Shown here in pieces: positions 42,187-52,732 of a stretch of DNA of 64,000 bases. Origin of the DNA: Bordetella genomosp. 13 (GTDB lineage: Bacteria > Pseudomonadota > Gammaproteobacteria > Burkholderiales > Burkholderiaceae_B); the NCBI RefSeq assembly GCF_002119665.1, contig NZ_CP021111.1, positions 3,472,001-3,536,000 of the forward strand, in the 5' to 3' direction. The translations under genes and the position numbers were made by a program. The notes below the pieces were generated by a model. That model had not been told where the DNA came from and did no database searches. It saw nothing but the letters and a program-made list of their open reading frames with translations. How positions within the stretch are numbered: position 1 is the first letter of the stretch; each line of letters opens with the position of its first letter.

Positions 42187-42909
42187 TCAGCGCAGCGCCG
42201 CGCGCAAGGCGTGGTACAGGTTGCGCAGCATGCCCGCCGTCGCACCCCAGATGAAATAGCGCTCCCAGGGAATGGCGTAGTACTGCCGCACCCGGCCGTC
42301 GTCCTGCGTGGCCTCGTACAGGCGATGGTGCGCGGGATTCATCAGAAACGAAAGCGGCACTTCGAAGATTTCGGCCACCTCGAAGGTGTCGGCCACCAGC
42401 GTGAAGCCGGGTCGCACCAGCGACACCACGGGCGTAACCGAAAACCCCGTGGACGTGACATACGCGGGCATGGTGCCCAGCACGTCCACATATTCGGGCG
42501 GCAGCCCGGTTTCCTCTTGCGCCTCGCGCAGCGCTGCCGCCACCGGAGAGGCATCATCGGTCTCGATCCGCCCGCCCGGAAAGCTGATCTGCCCGGCGTG
42601 GTCGTGCAGATGGGCCGCGCGCTGCGTCAGCATGACCCGCACGCCGTCGGGCCGCAGCACCATCGGAATCAGCACGGCGGCCAGCACCGGCGCGCCCTCG
42701 CGTCCGGGATAGCGCAATTCGCTTGCCACCACGGGATCGAGCTGCCAGGGGGCTTGCGCCTGCCAGGCGTGCCGCAGCGCATCGGCGGTGAGCCGCTCGG
42801 CGGGAATGGCGGGCAGCCCCTGGTCGGCCGCCTGCCAGGGCTGGGCGGCCGGATCGAAGCCGGGACGAACCAACGGGCGGCGGGGACGAGAGGAAGGAGT
42901 ATCCGACAT
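42187..42909 (-). CDS. CoA-type Nudix pyrophosphatase
   Basis: A 240-residue Nudix hydrolase with the box GGRIETDDASPVAAALREAQ then EETGL, and the preceding CoA-specific motif LTQRAAHLHDHAGQISFPGG. It likely cleaves CoA and its oxidised forms to phosphopantetheine and 3',5'-ADP (NudL/PCD1 group). Start ATG 42909 (MSDTPSSRPRRP). Convergent with rsgA. Confidence 0.88.
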   Translation of the reverse strand: MSDTPSSRPRRPLVRPGFDPAAQPWQAADQGLPAIPAERLTADALRHAWQAQAPWQLDPVVASELRYPGREGAPVLAAVLIPMVLRPDGVRVMLTQRAAHLHDHAGQISFPGGRIETDDASPVAAALREAQEETGLPPEYVDVLGTMPAYVTSTGFSVTPVVSLVRPGFTLVADTFEVAEIFEVPLSFLMNPAHHRLYEATQDDGRVRQYYAIPWERYFIWGATAGMLRNLYHALRAALR

Positions 42910-42953
42910 ACCGTAGGGAATGGGCGGAATCAGTAACCGGGGCCAGAAATGGA

Positions 42954-42977
42954 AGAGGCACCTCGAAAGGTGCCTCT
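42954..42977 (-). terminator. Terminator after rplS
   Basis: AGAGGCACCT (42954-42963), loop CGAA, AGGTGCCTCT (42968-42977): a perfect 10-bp stem 74 bases past the rplS stop. The T-run after it on the minus strand is weak. Confidence 0.7.
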
Positions 42978-43050
42978 GGTGCCCACCGGGCGGGCCGCAG
43001 CGGGCCGGCACGCAAAGCGTACGACAGCCCGGTATGCGGCCTCGAGCAAT

Positions 43051-43431
43051 TTATGCCGCCTTGGCAGCCTTGCTGACCAGCTTTTCCTTGATGCGAGCCG
43101 ACTTGCCCGAACGGTTGCGCAGGAAGTACAGCTTGGCGCGACGCACGTCACCACGGCGCTTCACTTCGATGGAAGCGATCTGCGGCGAGTACAGCTGGAA
43201 CGTACGCTCGACGGCTTCGCCGGACGAGATCTTGCGCACGATGAACGACGAGTTCAGGCCACGATTGCGCTTGGCAATGACGACGCCTTCGTAGGCCTGG
43301 ACGCGCTTGCGCGTGCCTTCGACCACGTTGACGTTGACCACGACGGTGTCGCCGGGGTTGAAGTCAGGGAAAGCCTTGCCGCCGGTCAGGCGCTGGATTT
43401 CTTCCTGTTCGAGGATAGCGATGAGATTCAC
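43051..43431 (-). CDS. rplS: 50S ribosomal protein L19
   Basis: A 126-residue protein with a GTG start at 43431 (GTG-AAT-CTC-ATC) behind GGAG at 7 bases. Family segments: [40 protein letters not shown] and [21 protein letters not shown]19 sits at the 30S-50S interface. In many bacteria rplS follows rpsP-rimM-trmD; here these are absent and rplS is alone with its own leader. Confidence 0.97.
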   Translation of the reverse strand: MNLIAILEQEEIQRLTGGKAFPDFNPGDTVVVNVNVVEGTRKRVQAYEGVVIAKRNRGLNSSFIVRKISSGEAVERTFQLYSPQIASIEVKRRGDVRRAKLYFLRNRSGKSARIKEKLVSKAAKAA

Positions 43432-43468
43432 GAAAACTCCTTGGTCATCATGTCTTTGCGCGCGAGTT

Positions 43469-43503
43469 TTCCCGAAATTTTTGCCAGCATGATTCTTCGG
43501 GAA
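43469..43503 (-). promoter_or_regulatory. Hairpin in the rplS leader
   Basis: TTCCCGAA (43469-43476) and TTCGGGAA (43496-43503) form a perfect 8-bp stem around 19 bases, starting 38 bases ahead of the rplS GTG. A TAGAAT -10-like hexamer on the minus strand at 43586-43591 would put both this hairpin and the 14-base repeats inside the leader RNA. It may be an autoregulatory structure. Confidence 0.45.
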
Positions 43504-43514
43504 GAAGTGACAGC

Positions 43515-43553
43515 GCGTTGTTGCCACCGCGTTGTTGCCACCGTGTTGTTGCC
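43515..43553. repeat. Three tandem 14-base repeats upstream of rplS
   Basis: GCGTTGTTGCCACC at 43515-43528 and 43529-43542 are identical; a third, partial copy GTGTTGTTGCC runs 43543-43553. They lie in the predicted rplS leader. Too few and too short for CRISPR. Confidence 0.8.
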
Positions 43554-43620
43554 GCAAGCAGAGGATGAGATTTGGCAAACCAGGCATTCTACTTCAAAAG
43601 CGCCGGTAACGCACGTCGTG

Positions 43621-44034
43621 TCAGAACCCGGCTGCCGCGCCCAGCCACATCAGTGCGGGGATCAGGGCGCCCCACACAGCCACCAGCAGCACGTCGATGA
43701 CCATGCGGCGCATGCCCAGCGCCTGCACGGTGGACAGGCTGCGCACATCGGCCAGGCCGCCATCGGACGCCGCCGGGCGTTTGGCCTCTGCCGGGGTGGG
43801 CGCCGCCTGCCCCTTGCCGCCATCGACCGGCAGCTGAGCCGCCGGCTGCTGCGGCGGGAAAGGCCATTTGCGCGCGGGAATCGAGCCGAATGCAGCTTCG
43901 GACATCCCGGCCAAAGCCCCGCCTTGCATCGTGGCCTGAGCCCGTGCGAAGCGGCGCCCCCAGCCCGGGAACAGTCGGCGCACTGCGGCGCCGGTAAGCG
44001 GCGCGGAAACGGAGGGAAGCGTGGCGATGGTCAT
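43621..44034 (-). CDS. Small membrane-anchored protein of unknown function
   Basis: A 137-residue protein I do not recognise. Start ATG 44034 is preceded by AGGAG at 7 bases, which supports it being real. The N-terminal two thirds are rich in Ala, Gly and Pro and soluble. A single hydrophobic segment near the C-terminus (RMVIDVLLVAVWGALIPALM) suggests a C-terminal membrane anchor. It lies between rplS and the SOS-type radical SAM gene on the same strand, 126 bases from the latter. Confidence 0.6.
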   Translation of the reverse strand: MTIATLPSVSAPLTGAAVRRLFPGWGRRFARAQATMQGGALAGMSEAAFGSIPARKWPFPPQQPAAQLPVDGGKGQAAPTPAEAKRPAASDGGLADVRSLSTVQALGMRRMVIDVLLVAVWGALIPALMWLGAAAGF

Positions 44035-44160
44035 GACGGGCTCCTGGGCGATGCGGCGAGATTGGTAGGACTGGCGATGGGTATGTCGGTATGCGTACGG
44101 AACGGCTGGACGACGAAGCGGCGAGACGCGGGCGTCCGTTGAACAGATCGGTGGTAAGCG

Positions 44161-45387
44161 TTAGTCGAACAGCGACAACTGCCCTGCCCGCTGCGCCTGC
44201 ACGGCCAGGGCTGCGGCCGCCACGCGGCGGCCGCCTTCGTGGAAGCGCACTGGCACGGCACTAGGCGAGGCGCTATTGCCGGACGTACGCGCCGGCGGCT
44301 GAGGCGCAACGAATTGGCTGCAGTCAAGCTGCGGCCGCATGGCATTGAGACCGTACTTGCGCACCGCAAGCGTGTAGCGCTGCCTTAGCAGGTCAGCCCA
44401 GATGCCGGTGCCGCGCATGCGCGTGCCGAACTCGGGATCGTTGCGGCGGCCTTCACGCATGTCTTCGATGCGGTGCAGTACGCGCTGGGCGCGATCGGGA
44501 AAATGAGCCTGCAGCCATTCTTCGAAGACGTCTTTCACTTCCCATGGCAGTCGCACCACGGTGTAGCCGCTGAAGCGAGCGCCGGCATTGGCGGCTTCTT
44601 CGAGGATGGCTTCGAGGAATTCGTCGTTGATGAAAGGGATGAGCGGCGAGGCCAGCACGCCCACCGGCACGCCCGCCTGGGCCAACGTGCGCACGGCCTG
44701 CAGCCGGCGCCACGGGGCGGAAGCGCGCGGTTCGAGGGTGCGCGCCATTTCGGCATCCAGCGTGGTGATGCTGACGAACGCCATGACCAGATTGCGCTCG
44801 GCCAGGACACGCAGCAGGTCGATGTCGCGCTCGACCAGCGCGTTCTTGGTGACCAGCGTGACGGGATGCCCGGTTTCCAGCAGCAATTGCAGAATGCCGC
44901 GCGTCAGGCGCCAGTTGCGCTCGATTGGCTGGTAGATGTCGGTGGCAGAACCCAGGTTGATGGGCGACACCCGATAACCGGGGCGCGACAGTTCGGCACG
45001 CAGCACGTCGACCGCATTGGCCTTGGCCACCAGCTTGGTTTCGAAGTCGAGCCCCGGCGAGTATCCCAGGTAGGCATGGGTAGGCCGGGCGAAGCAATAC
45101 ACGCAGCCGTGCTCGCAACCACGGTAGGGGTTGATGGCGACGTCGAAAGGAACGTCGGGGGAATCGTTGCGGGAAAGAATGGAGCGGGCCTGTTCGGCCC
45201 TGACCTCGGTGCGCAGCCCGACCGGGGCGGTGTCGGCGAACATGTCGACCGCATCGGCCGACGCCTGGCGCTCGGTTTGCTGGAAACGATGCCGAACATT
45301 AGTAACCGCACCCCGACCGCGCAAGGCGGCGGGGGCGGCAGCCGGGGACCCAGAACCGGCGGAAAAAGATTGTTCGGTGCGTGCCAT
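44161..45387 (-). CDS. Radical SAM protein, PA0069 family
   Basis: A 408-residue radical SAM enzyme; the cluster motif is CEHGCVYCFARPTHAY (CxxxCxxC). NPYRGCEHGC, TKLVAKANAVDVLRAEL and VTKNALVERDIDLL are typical of the PA0069/Rv2578c family. A long N-terminal region precedes the core and a variable C-terminal tail of 60 residues ends in QLSLFD. In Pseudomonas aeruginosa, PA0069 belongs to the LexA regulon. This gene carries a LexA-like box overlapping its core promoter, so DNA-damage induction is likely here too. Start MARTEQSFSAG at 45387. The reaction is unknown; DNA-lesion repair has been proposed by analogy with spore photoproduct lyase. Confidence 0.88.
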   Translation of the reverse strand: MARTEQSFSAGSGSPAAAPAALRGRGAVTNVRHRFQQTERQASADAVDMFADTAPVGLRTEVRAEQARSILSRNDSPDVPFDVAINPYRGCEHGCVYCFARPTHAYLGYSPGLDFETKLVAKANAVDVLRAELSRPGYRVSPINLGSATDIYQPIERNWRLTRGILQLLLETGHPVTLVTKNALVERDIDLLRVLAERNLVMAFVSITTLDAEMARTLEPRASAPWRRLQAVRTLAQAGVPVGVLASPLIPFINDEFLEAILEEAANAGARFSGYTVVRLPWEVKDVFEEWLQAHFPDRAQRVLHRIEDMREGRRNDPEFGTRMRGTGIWADLLRQRYTLAVRKYGLNAMRPQLDCSQFVAPQPPARTSGNSASPSAVPVRFHEGGRRVAAAALAVQAQRAGQLSLFD

Positions 45388-45389
45388 GA

Positions 45390-45420
45390 AAGTACTGTAC
45401 AAAAACACAGTACTTTTGAC
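45390..45420 (-). promoter_or_regulatory. LexA-like box overlapping the promoter of the radical SAM gene
   Basis: AAGTACTGT-ACAAAAAC-ACAGTACTT (45390-45415) is a perfect 9-base inverted repeat and contains CTGT-N8-ACAG, the LexA box pattern. On the minus strand TTGTCA (45415-45420) and TACAGT (45392-45397), 17 bases apart, form a promoter whose -10 lies inside the box. The start codon is 2 bases beyond the box, so the mRNA would be leaderless or nearly so. Confidence 0.75.
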
Positions 45421-45565
45421 AAGCCCCGTAACGCCTCTGGCGACGCCTCAATTTACTCCAAGACGGCCGCCGCGTCGCATCGCCGCCGGCACAGCGGACG
45501 AAAGGCCGCTGGCACCGCCTGCAAACCCGCGCCGGCGTTGGGTTTTGCCAAAAAACAACAAGGGC

Positions 45566-46864
45566 TCAACGCAGCATTCCGGCGGCCGCGGTCTGGTGAG
45601 TGGCCTCGTCAATGAGAATGAAGGCGCCATTGGCCGGCAAAGCGTGGTAGCCATCCACCGCGAGCATCTCGCGCGTCTGCAGCGACACCGTGCCGATGTC
45701 GTTCATCGCCAGTGTGCCGCCCTCGTTCGCGATCTCGCGAAGTTCGTGGATGTCGCGCTGTGTATGCACGGCGCGTATCCTGGCCGAGGTCAGCCGGGCG
45801 CCATGCTTGAGCAGGTAGCGGCGCGCCGGGTTGAGCGGCTGCGCATCGAGCCAGCACAGCTCCGCCTCGAACTCCCGGGCGGTCCGCGCCTGCGCGCCGG
45901 GATGCGACAGCGTGTCGCCGCGCGACACATCCACGTCGCGGTCCAGCACCACGGCCACCGAATCGCCGGCCACCGCCTCGTCCACGTCTCGCCCGCCGCG
46001 CAGCACGCGGCTGACAATCGCCTGCTGCCCGGAGGGCTGCACGGCCACGGCATCGCCCACGCGCAGCACACCGCTGGCCAGTCGCCCCGCGTAGCCGCGG
46101 AAATCGTCGGCGCGATCGCCGCCATGCCGCAGCACCCATTGCACCGGCAGGCGCAGCGGCAGGCCGCGGCCGTCATCGGCCACAGCCAGGGTCTCCAGCA
46201 GCGCGAGCAGCGGCGGGCCCGGGTACCACGGCGTGTGCGCCGAGACGCTCACCACGTTGTCGCCGTTCAGCGCCGACAGCGGCAGGATGTGGAAATCCGG
46301 CAGGTCGAGGCGGCCCGCGAGTTCGGCGTAGGACAGGCGGATGCGCTCGAACACGGCGCGGTCCCAATCGACCAGGTCCATCTTGTTCACCGCCACGACG
46401 ATGTGCCGGATGCCCAGCAGCCGCGCGATCGTGCTGTGGCGCTTGGTCTGCGGCAACAGATTGCCGTCGGCCGCGCGCGTGGCGTCGATCAGGATGATGG
46501 CCGCATCCGCCGTGGACGCGCCCGTGACCATGTTGCGCGTGTACTGCTCGTGCCCCGGCGCGTCGGCGATGATGAATTTGCGCAGCGGCGTGGAGAAGTA
46601 GCGGTAGGCCACGTCGATAGTGATGCCCTGCTCGCGCTCGGCCTCCAGGCCGTCGGTCAGCAGCGAGAAGTCGATGCCGTCGCCCGCCACGCGTTTGTAC
46701 TTGGCGCGCGCGATGGCATCCAGCTGATCGGCGAACACACCCTTGCTGTCGTACAGCAGCCGGCCGATCAGCGTGGACTTGCCGTCGTCCACCGAGCCGG
46801 CGGTGATCAGGCGCAGCACGCCGTTGTCGGCCCCGCCCAGGAACGAATCGTTGATGGTATTCAT
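45566..46864 (-). CDS. cysN: Sulfate adenylyltransferase subunit 1 (GTPase)
   Basis: A 432-residue EF-Tu-like GTPase that drives APS synthesis by CysD. G1 is GSVDDGKSTLIG, G3 DAPGHEQYTRNM, G4 VNKMDLVDW. It is short and lacks the C-terminal APS kinase (CysC) domain, consistent with the APS-reducing type of CysH encoded nearby. Start MNTINDSFLGGADNG at 46864, 26 bases after cysD. Confidence 0.96.
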   Translation of the reverse strand: MNTINDSFLGGADNGVLRLITAGSVDDGKSTLIGRLLYDSKGVFADQLDAIARAKYKRVAGDGIDFSLLTDGLEAEREQGITIDVAYRYFSTPLRKFIIADAPGHEQYTRNMVTGASTADAAIILIDATRAADGNLLPQTKRHSTIARLLGIRHIVVAVNKMDLVDWDRAVFERIRLSYAELAGRLDLPDFHILPLSALNGDNVVSVSAHTPWYPGPPLLALLETLAVADDGRGLPLRLPVQWVLRHGGDRADDFRGYAGRLASGVLRVGDAVAVQPSGQQAIVSRVLRGGRDVDEAVAGDSVAVVLDRDVDVSRGDTLSHPGAQARTAREFEAELCWLDAQPLNPARRYLLKHGARLTSARIRAVHTQRDIHELREIANEGGTLAMNDIGTVSLQTREMLAVDGYHALPANGAFILIDEATHQTAAAGMLR

Positions 46865-46890
46865 GCAGCCCTCTGCGGCGTTGCCCGCAT

Positions 46891-47799
46891 TCAGAAATAG
46901 CCTTCGCGCTTGCGCCGTTCCATCGACGCCTCGGAAGTCTGGTCGTCCATGCGCGTGGCGCCGCGCTCGGTGATGTCGGTCACGGCGGTCTCGGCGATGA
47001 TCGCGGCGGGGTCGGCCGCCTCGGATGCCACCGGGCAGGTGCACGAGATGTCGCCCACCGTGCGAAAGCGCACCGCCAGCCGCTCGACCGTCTCGCCCTC
47101 GGCGGGCGGCGTCAGCGGCGTCACGGGCACCAGCAGTCCCTTGCGGCGCACCACGTCCCGCGCGTGGCTGTAGTAAATGGAGGGCAGCGCCAGGCTCTCG
47201 CGCTGGATGTACTGCCACACGTCCAGTTCGGTCCAGTTGGAGATGGGAAACACCCGCATGTTCTCGCCCGGATGCACGCGGGTGTTGAAGATGTTCCACA
47301 GTTCGGGGCGCTGTGCCTTCGGATCCCACTGCCCGAACGCGTCGCGGAACGAGAAGATGCGCTCCTTGGCGCGCGCCTTTTCTTCGTCGCGGCGCGCGCC
47401 GCCGATGCACGCGTCGAAGCCGAATTCCTCGATCGCCTCGAGCAGCGTCACGGCCTGCGCCGCATTGCGCGAATCGTTCGCATGGCGCAGCACCACACTG
47501 CCGCGGCGGATCGAATCCTCGACGCTGCGCACGATCAGCGTCTCGCCCAGCTCCGCCGCGCGGGCGTCGCGAAACGCGATCACCTCGTCGAAGTTGTGGC
47601 CGGTGTCGACGTGCATCAGCGGGAAAGGAAATGGGCCCGGCCGGAAGGCCTTCTCGGCCAGGCGCAGCAGCACCACCGAATCCTTGCCGCCCGAGAACAG
47701 CAGCACGGGGCGCGCGCATTCCGCGGCCACCTCGCGCAGGATGTAGATCGCCTCCGACTCAAGCCAATCGAGATGGCTGCGATGGGTCACGATGGACAT
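46891..47799 (-). CDS. cysD: Sulfate adenylyltransferase subunit 2
   Basis: A 302-residue N-type PP-loop protein that forms adenylylsulfate from ATP and sulfate. PP-loop LLFSGGKDSVVLLRLAEK, MHVDTGHNFDEVI and GGARRDEEKARAKERI are present, and the C-terminus RKREGYF is family-typical. 41 bases from cysH. Confidence 0.97.
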   Translation of the reverse strand: MSIVTHRSHLDWLESEAIYILREVAAECARPVLLFSGGKDSVVLLRLAEKAFRPGPFPFPLMHVDTGHNFDEVIAFRDARAAELGETLIVRSVEDSIRRGSVVLRHANDSRNAAQAVTLLEAIEEFGFDACIGGARRDEEKARAKERIFSFRDAFGQWDPKAQRPELWNIFNTRVHPGENMRVFPISNWTELDVWQYIQRESLALPSIYYSHARDVVRRKGLLVPVTPLTPPAEGETVERLAVRFRTVGDISCTCPVASEAADPAAIIAETAVTDITERGATRMDDQTSEASMERRKREGYF

Positions 47800-47840
47800 G
47801 GAATTTCCTCAGTGTGTATCGAATGCCCCGGCGCCGCGCC

Positions 47841-48592
47841 TCAACGCGCCGTCACCGGTATGACGCGGTTGCCCGCATGCAGGCCGCACTCTTTCGAGTC
47901 GGACGACTCCCACCACCAGCGCCCCGCGCGCACGTCCTCGCCGGGGCGGATGGCGCGCGTACAGGGCTCGCAGCCGATCGACGGATAGCCCTGGTCGTGC
48001 AGCGGGTTGTAGGGGATGTCGAACACGCGGATGAGTTGCCAGACCTCGTCCCCGGTCCAGGCCGCGAGCGGATTGAACTTGTGCAGGCCGAACACCGGGT
48101 CGTGCTCGGACTCGGGCAACTCGCCGCGCGTGGCAGCCTGTTCGCGGCGCTGGCCGGTGATCCAGGCGCTGTGCCCGGCCAGCGCGCGCCGCAGAGGGTC
48201 GACCTTGCGGATCTGGCAACAGGCCTTGCGCAGCTCCACGCTTTCATAGAACGCATAGGCGCCGTGCCGGGCCACGTGCGCGGCGACGGCCTGCGCATCG
48301 GGCCGCCACACGTCCACCGCGCGCCCGTACGTCGTCTCGATGCGCGGCAGCATGGCCAGGGTCTCGGCATGCAGCCGCCCTGTGTCCAGCGTGAACACGC
48401 GCAGCGGTAGTCCCCCGCGGAAAATCGCGTGGGTCAGCACCATGTCTTCTGCGGCCAGCGACGAAGCCAGGACGGCATCGGGATGGCTTTCCGCTATCGC
48501 GGCCAGGCTGTCCTGCAACGCGCGCCAGCGCGCCGCGACGGCGGCGGAAAGCGCCGGCGCGGCTTGCTCGGTCGGCCCGAAAGACTGCCCGC

Positions 48593-48596
<4 letters not shown>
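47841..48596 (-). CDS. cysH: Adenylylsulfate (APS) reductase
   Basis: A 251-residue thioredoxin-dependent reductase. [11 protein letters not shown] and GCEPCTR supply the four cysteines of a [4Fe-4S] cluster, marking the APS type rather than the PAPS type; KECGLH holds the catalytic Cys. Start [11 protein letters not shown] at 48596 overlaps the cysA stop by 4 bases. The usual siroheme sulfite reductase gene (cysI) is not adjacent. Confidence 0.95.
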
Positions 48597-49668
<1,072 letters not shown>

Positions 49669-49672
<4 letters not shown>

Positions 49673-50580
49673 GATGCCGCTTCCTCGAGACGTGCGGGCA
49701 ACGCCGCGGGCGATGCGCCGGAAGGCCGGGCGACAGGAGCAGAGCGCGCCTGCCGCGCACCGCGCCACTCCACCAGGTTCTTGGCCACGAGCGTGACCAG
49801 CGCCAGCAGCGCCAGCAGCGAGGCCACCGCGAATGCCGCCGCGAATTGGTACTCGTTGTAGAGAATCTCGACGTGCAGGGTCATGGTGTTGGTCAATCCG
49901 CGGATCTTGCCCGACACCACCGACACCGCGCCGAATTCGCCCATGGCCCGCGCGTTGCAAAGGATCGCGCCGTACAGCAGGCCCCATCGGATGTTGGGCA
50001 GCGTGACGCGCCAGAAGATCTGCAAGCCGCTGGCGCCCAGCGTCAGGGCGGCCTGCTCTTCCTCGCTGCCTTGCGCCTGCATCAGCGGAATCAGTTCGCG
50101 CGCGACGAACGGAAACGTGACGAACAGCGTGGCGAGGATCACGCCAGGCAGCGCATAGACGATCTTCAGGTCGTTGTCCTGCAGCCATGGGCCGAACCAT
50201 CCCTGCGAACCGAACAGCAGCACGAACACCATGCCCGCCACCACCGGCGACACCGAGAACGGCAGGTCGATCAGCGTGACCAGTATCTGCTTGCCGCGGA
50301 ACTCGAACCTGGTGACGGCCCAGGCCACGGCCACGCCGAACAGCAGATTGAGCGGCAGGGCGATCGCGGCGACCAGCAGCGTGAGCTTGATGGCGGCCCA
50401 CGCGTCGGGCTCGACGATGGCGGCCAGGTACAGGTCCCAGCCCTTGCGCAGCGCCTCGGCGAACACCGCGGCCAGCGGCACGAGCAGGAACAGGGCCAGG
50501 AAGCCCAGCGCCACAGATATCAGCAGCCCGCGGATCCAGCGCGGCTCGGTAAGGTGGGGCGGACGCGGCACGGCGCTCAT
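49669..50580 (-). CDS. cysW: Sulfate ABC transporter permease CysW
   Basis: A 303-residue permease with about six membrane helices; EAA-loop region is [38 protein letters not shown] and [16 protein letters not shown] are typical of CysW. Start overlaps the cysT stop (ATGA). A C-terminal Ala/Pro-rich tail of about 25 residues is unusual. Confidence 0.95.
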
Positions 50581-51455
50581 CGGGCCCTCCCGCCGCGTCG
50601 CGACTGCCAACCCTGCAGAAGATTGATCAACAGCAGCAGCACGAACGAAATGGCGAGCATCACGGTGGCGATGGCGGCCGCGCCGGCGTAATCGAACTGC
50701 TCGAGCTTGACGATGATCAGCAGCGGCGTGATCTCGGACACCATGGGCATGTTGCCCGCGATGAACACCACCGACCCGTACTCGCCCACCGCGCGCGCGA
50801 AGGCCAGCGCGAATCCCGTGGACAGCGCGGGCAGCAGCGCCGGCAACAGCACGCGGCGCAGGGTCTGCCACCGCCCGGCGCCGAGGCTGGCGGCGGCTTC
50901 CTCGAGCTCGCGTTCCACGTCTTCCAGCACCGGCTGCACCGTGCGCACCACGAAGGGCAGCCCGATGAAGATCAGCGCGATGACGATGCCCAGCGGCGTG
51001 AACGCCACCTTCAGGTCGAACCATTGCTGCAGCGGCTTGCCCAGCCAGCCGTTCTGCGCGTACAGCGCCGTCAGGGCAATGCCAGCCACCGCGGTGGGCA
51101 GCGCAAAAGGAAGATCGACCAGCGCGTCGATGATCTGCTTGCCGGCGAATCGATAGCGCACCAGCACCCACGCCACGATGGAGCCGAACACCAGGTTGAC
51201 GAAGGCCGCCAGCAGCGAGGCGCCGAACGTGAGCTGGTACGAGGCCACCACGCGGGGCGAAGTCACCGTCTCCCAGAACCCGCCCCACCCCAGTCCGGCG
51301 CTTTTCATGGGCAGCGCGGCCAGCGGTATCAGCACCAGCACGCAAAGATAGAAGACCGAGTAGCCCATCGAAAGACCGAAACCCGGCAGCACGCCGGGCC
51401 GGTTTCGCCGTGGGCGGACAGGCGCCTGCGCGCCTGCCGGATTCGCCGCAATCAT
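50577..51455 (-). CDS. cysT: Sulfate ABC transporter permease CysT (CysU)
   Basis: A 292-residue permease. [20 protein letters not shown] at the N-terminus, [20 protein letters not shown] and [20 protein letters not shown] (EAA loop) identify CysT. It pairs with CysW. 67 bases after the binding-protein gene. Confidence 0.95.
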   Translation of the reverse strand: MIAANPAGAQAPVRPRRNRPGVLPGFGLSMGYSVFYLCVLVLIPLAALPMKSAGLGWGGFWETVTSPRVVASYQLTFGASLLAAFVNLVFGSIVAWVLVRYRFAGKQIIDALVDLPFALPTAVAGIALTALYAQNGWLGKPLQQWFDLKVAFTPLGIVIALIFIGLPFVVRTVQPVLEDVERELEEAAASLGAGRWQTLRRVLLPALLPALSTGFALAFARAVGEYGSVVFIAGNMPMVSEITPLLIIVKLEQFDYAGAAAIATVMLAISFVLLLLINLLQGWQSRRGGRAR

Positions 51456-51522
51456 GTGTGCCCCTTCATGCCGCGCAGTGGGGCGGCCCGTCCCTCGGAT
51501 GGCTGCATCTTCGTATCGCCTG

Positions 51523-52551
51523 TCAACGCTGCGGCTTGTAGACCTGGTCGAACGTGCCGCCGTCGCTGAAGTGCTTCTTCTGCGCGGCCTGCCAGCCGCC
51601 GAAGATCGGGTCGTCGATGGTGACGAGCTTCAGCTTGGGAAAGCGGTTTTCATGTCTGGCGGCAACGGTCTTGTCTGTGGGACGGTAGAAGTTGCGCGCG
51701 ATGATCTCCTGCGCCTCGGGCGTGTAAAGGTAGCTCAGGTAGGCCTGCGCGGCCTCGCGGGTGCCTTTCCTGTCGACCACCTTGTCGACCACGGCCACCG
51801 GCGGCTCGGCCAGGATGGACAGCGATGGGACCACGATGTCGAACTTGTCGGGACCCAGTTCCTCGCGCGCCAGGAAGGCCTCGTTCTCCCACGCCAGCAG
51901 CACGTCGCCCACGCCGCGCTCGACGAAGGTGGTGGTGGCGCCGCGCGCGCCGCTGTCGAGCACGGGCACGTGCTTGAGCAGATCGCCGACGAACTGGCGG
52001 GCCTTCTCTTCGCTGCCGCCGTTCTTCTCCAGCGCATAGGCCCAGGCCGCCAGATAGTTCCAGCGGGCGCCGCCAGACGTTTTGGGGTTGGGGGTGATGA
52101 CCTGCACGCCGTCCTTCAGCAGGTCGTCCCAGTCGCGCAGTTGCTTGGGATTGCCCTTGCGCACCAGGAACACGATAGTCGAGGTGTAGGGCGAGCTGTT
52201 GTTCGGCAGGCGCTTCTGCCAGTCGGCAGGCAGGAGCCCGCGCGCCGAGATCGCGTCGATGTCATAGGCCAGCGCCAGCGTCACCACGTCGGCTTCCAGG
52301 CCGTCGATGACCGACCGTGCCTGGCTGCCCGAGCCGCCGTGCGACTGACGGATGGCGAGCGTGACGCCGGCCTTGTCCTTGTACTGCTTGATGAAGGCGT
52401 CATCGATGGCGCGGTAGAGCTCCCGCGTGGGATCGTACGAGACGTTCAGCAACGCCTGTGTCTTCTGCGCCTGGGCGGCGGGCGCGCCGACCAGCGTGGC
52501 GGCCGCCAAGGCGAGCACTGCACTGAAAAGTCCGAGCTTCTTGAGTCGCAT
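51523..52551 (-). CDS. Sulfate-binding protein
   Basis: A 342-residue periplasmic protein with a signal peptide ending in [24 protein letters not shown] and [20 protein letters not shown] contain the Sbp/CysP sulfate-binding loops. [17 protein letters not shown] continues the site. It could be Sbp or CysP; sequence alone does not separate them. First gene of the sulfur operon; its upstream region is A/T-rich, as for CysB-controlled promoters, but no clear site was defined. Confidence 0.93.
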   Translation of the reverse strand: MRLKKLGLFSAVLALAAATLVGAPAAQAQKTQALLNVSYDPTRELYRAIDDAFIKQYKDKAGVTLAIRQSHGGSGSQARSVIDGLEADVVTLALAYDIDAISARGLLPADWQKRLPNNSSPYTSTIVFLVRKGNPKQLRDWDDLLKDGVQVITPNPKTSGGARWNYLAAWAYALEKNGGSEEKARQFVGDLLKHVPVLDSGARGATTTFVERGVGDVLLAWENEAFLAREELGPDKFDIVVPSLSILAEPPVAVVDKVVDRKGTREAAQAYLSYLYTPEAQEIIARNFYRPTDKTVAARHENRFPKLKLVTIDDPIFGGWQAAQKKHFSDGGTFDQVYKPQR

Positions 52552-52673
52552 GCTTCCGTCCGTTTCTTCAAGTTGTGAAAAGCTGGAAGCAAGTCTGCTC
52601 GGCGACGCTTGTGAACGGAACTAATGATTTATTGGTTGTTCATCGCCAGACGATATATGCCGCGCCGACGGCC

Positions 52674-52700
52674 AAAAAAATGCCGGCGCGAGGCCGGCAT
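52674..52700 (-). terminator. Terminator after the peroxiredoxin gene
   Basis: ATGCCGGC (52680-52687), loop GCGAG, GCCGGCAT (52693-52700), followed on the minus strand by seven T residues (52674-52680). It separates the peroxiredoxin from the sulfur operon. Confidence 0.85.
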
Positions 52701-52732
52701 GGTCGTGGCAGGCGCGGCATGCGCCGCGGCTG

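Noticed and set aside
43515..43553. Possible CRISPR-like repeats
   Set aside because: Units are 14 bases, directly tandem with no spacers, and only three copies.
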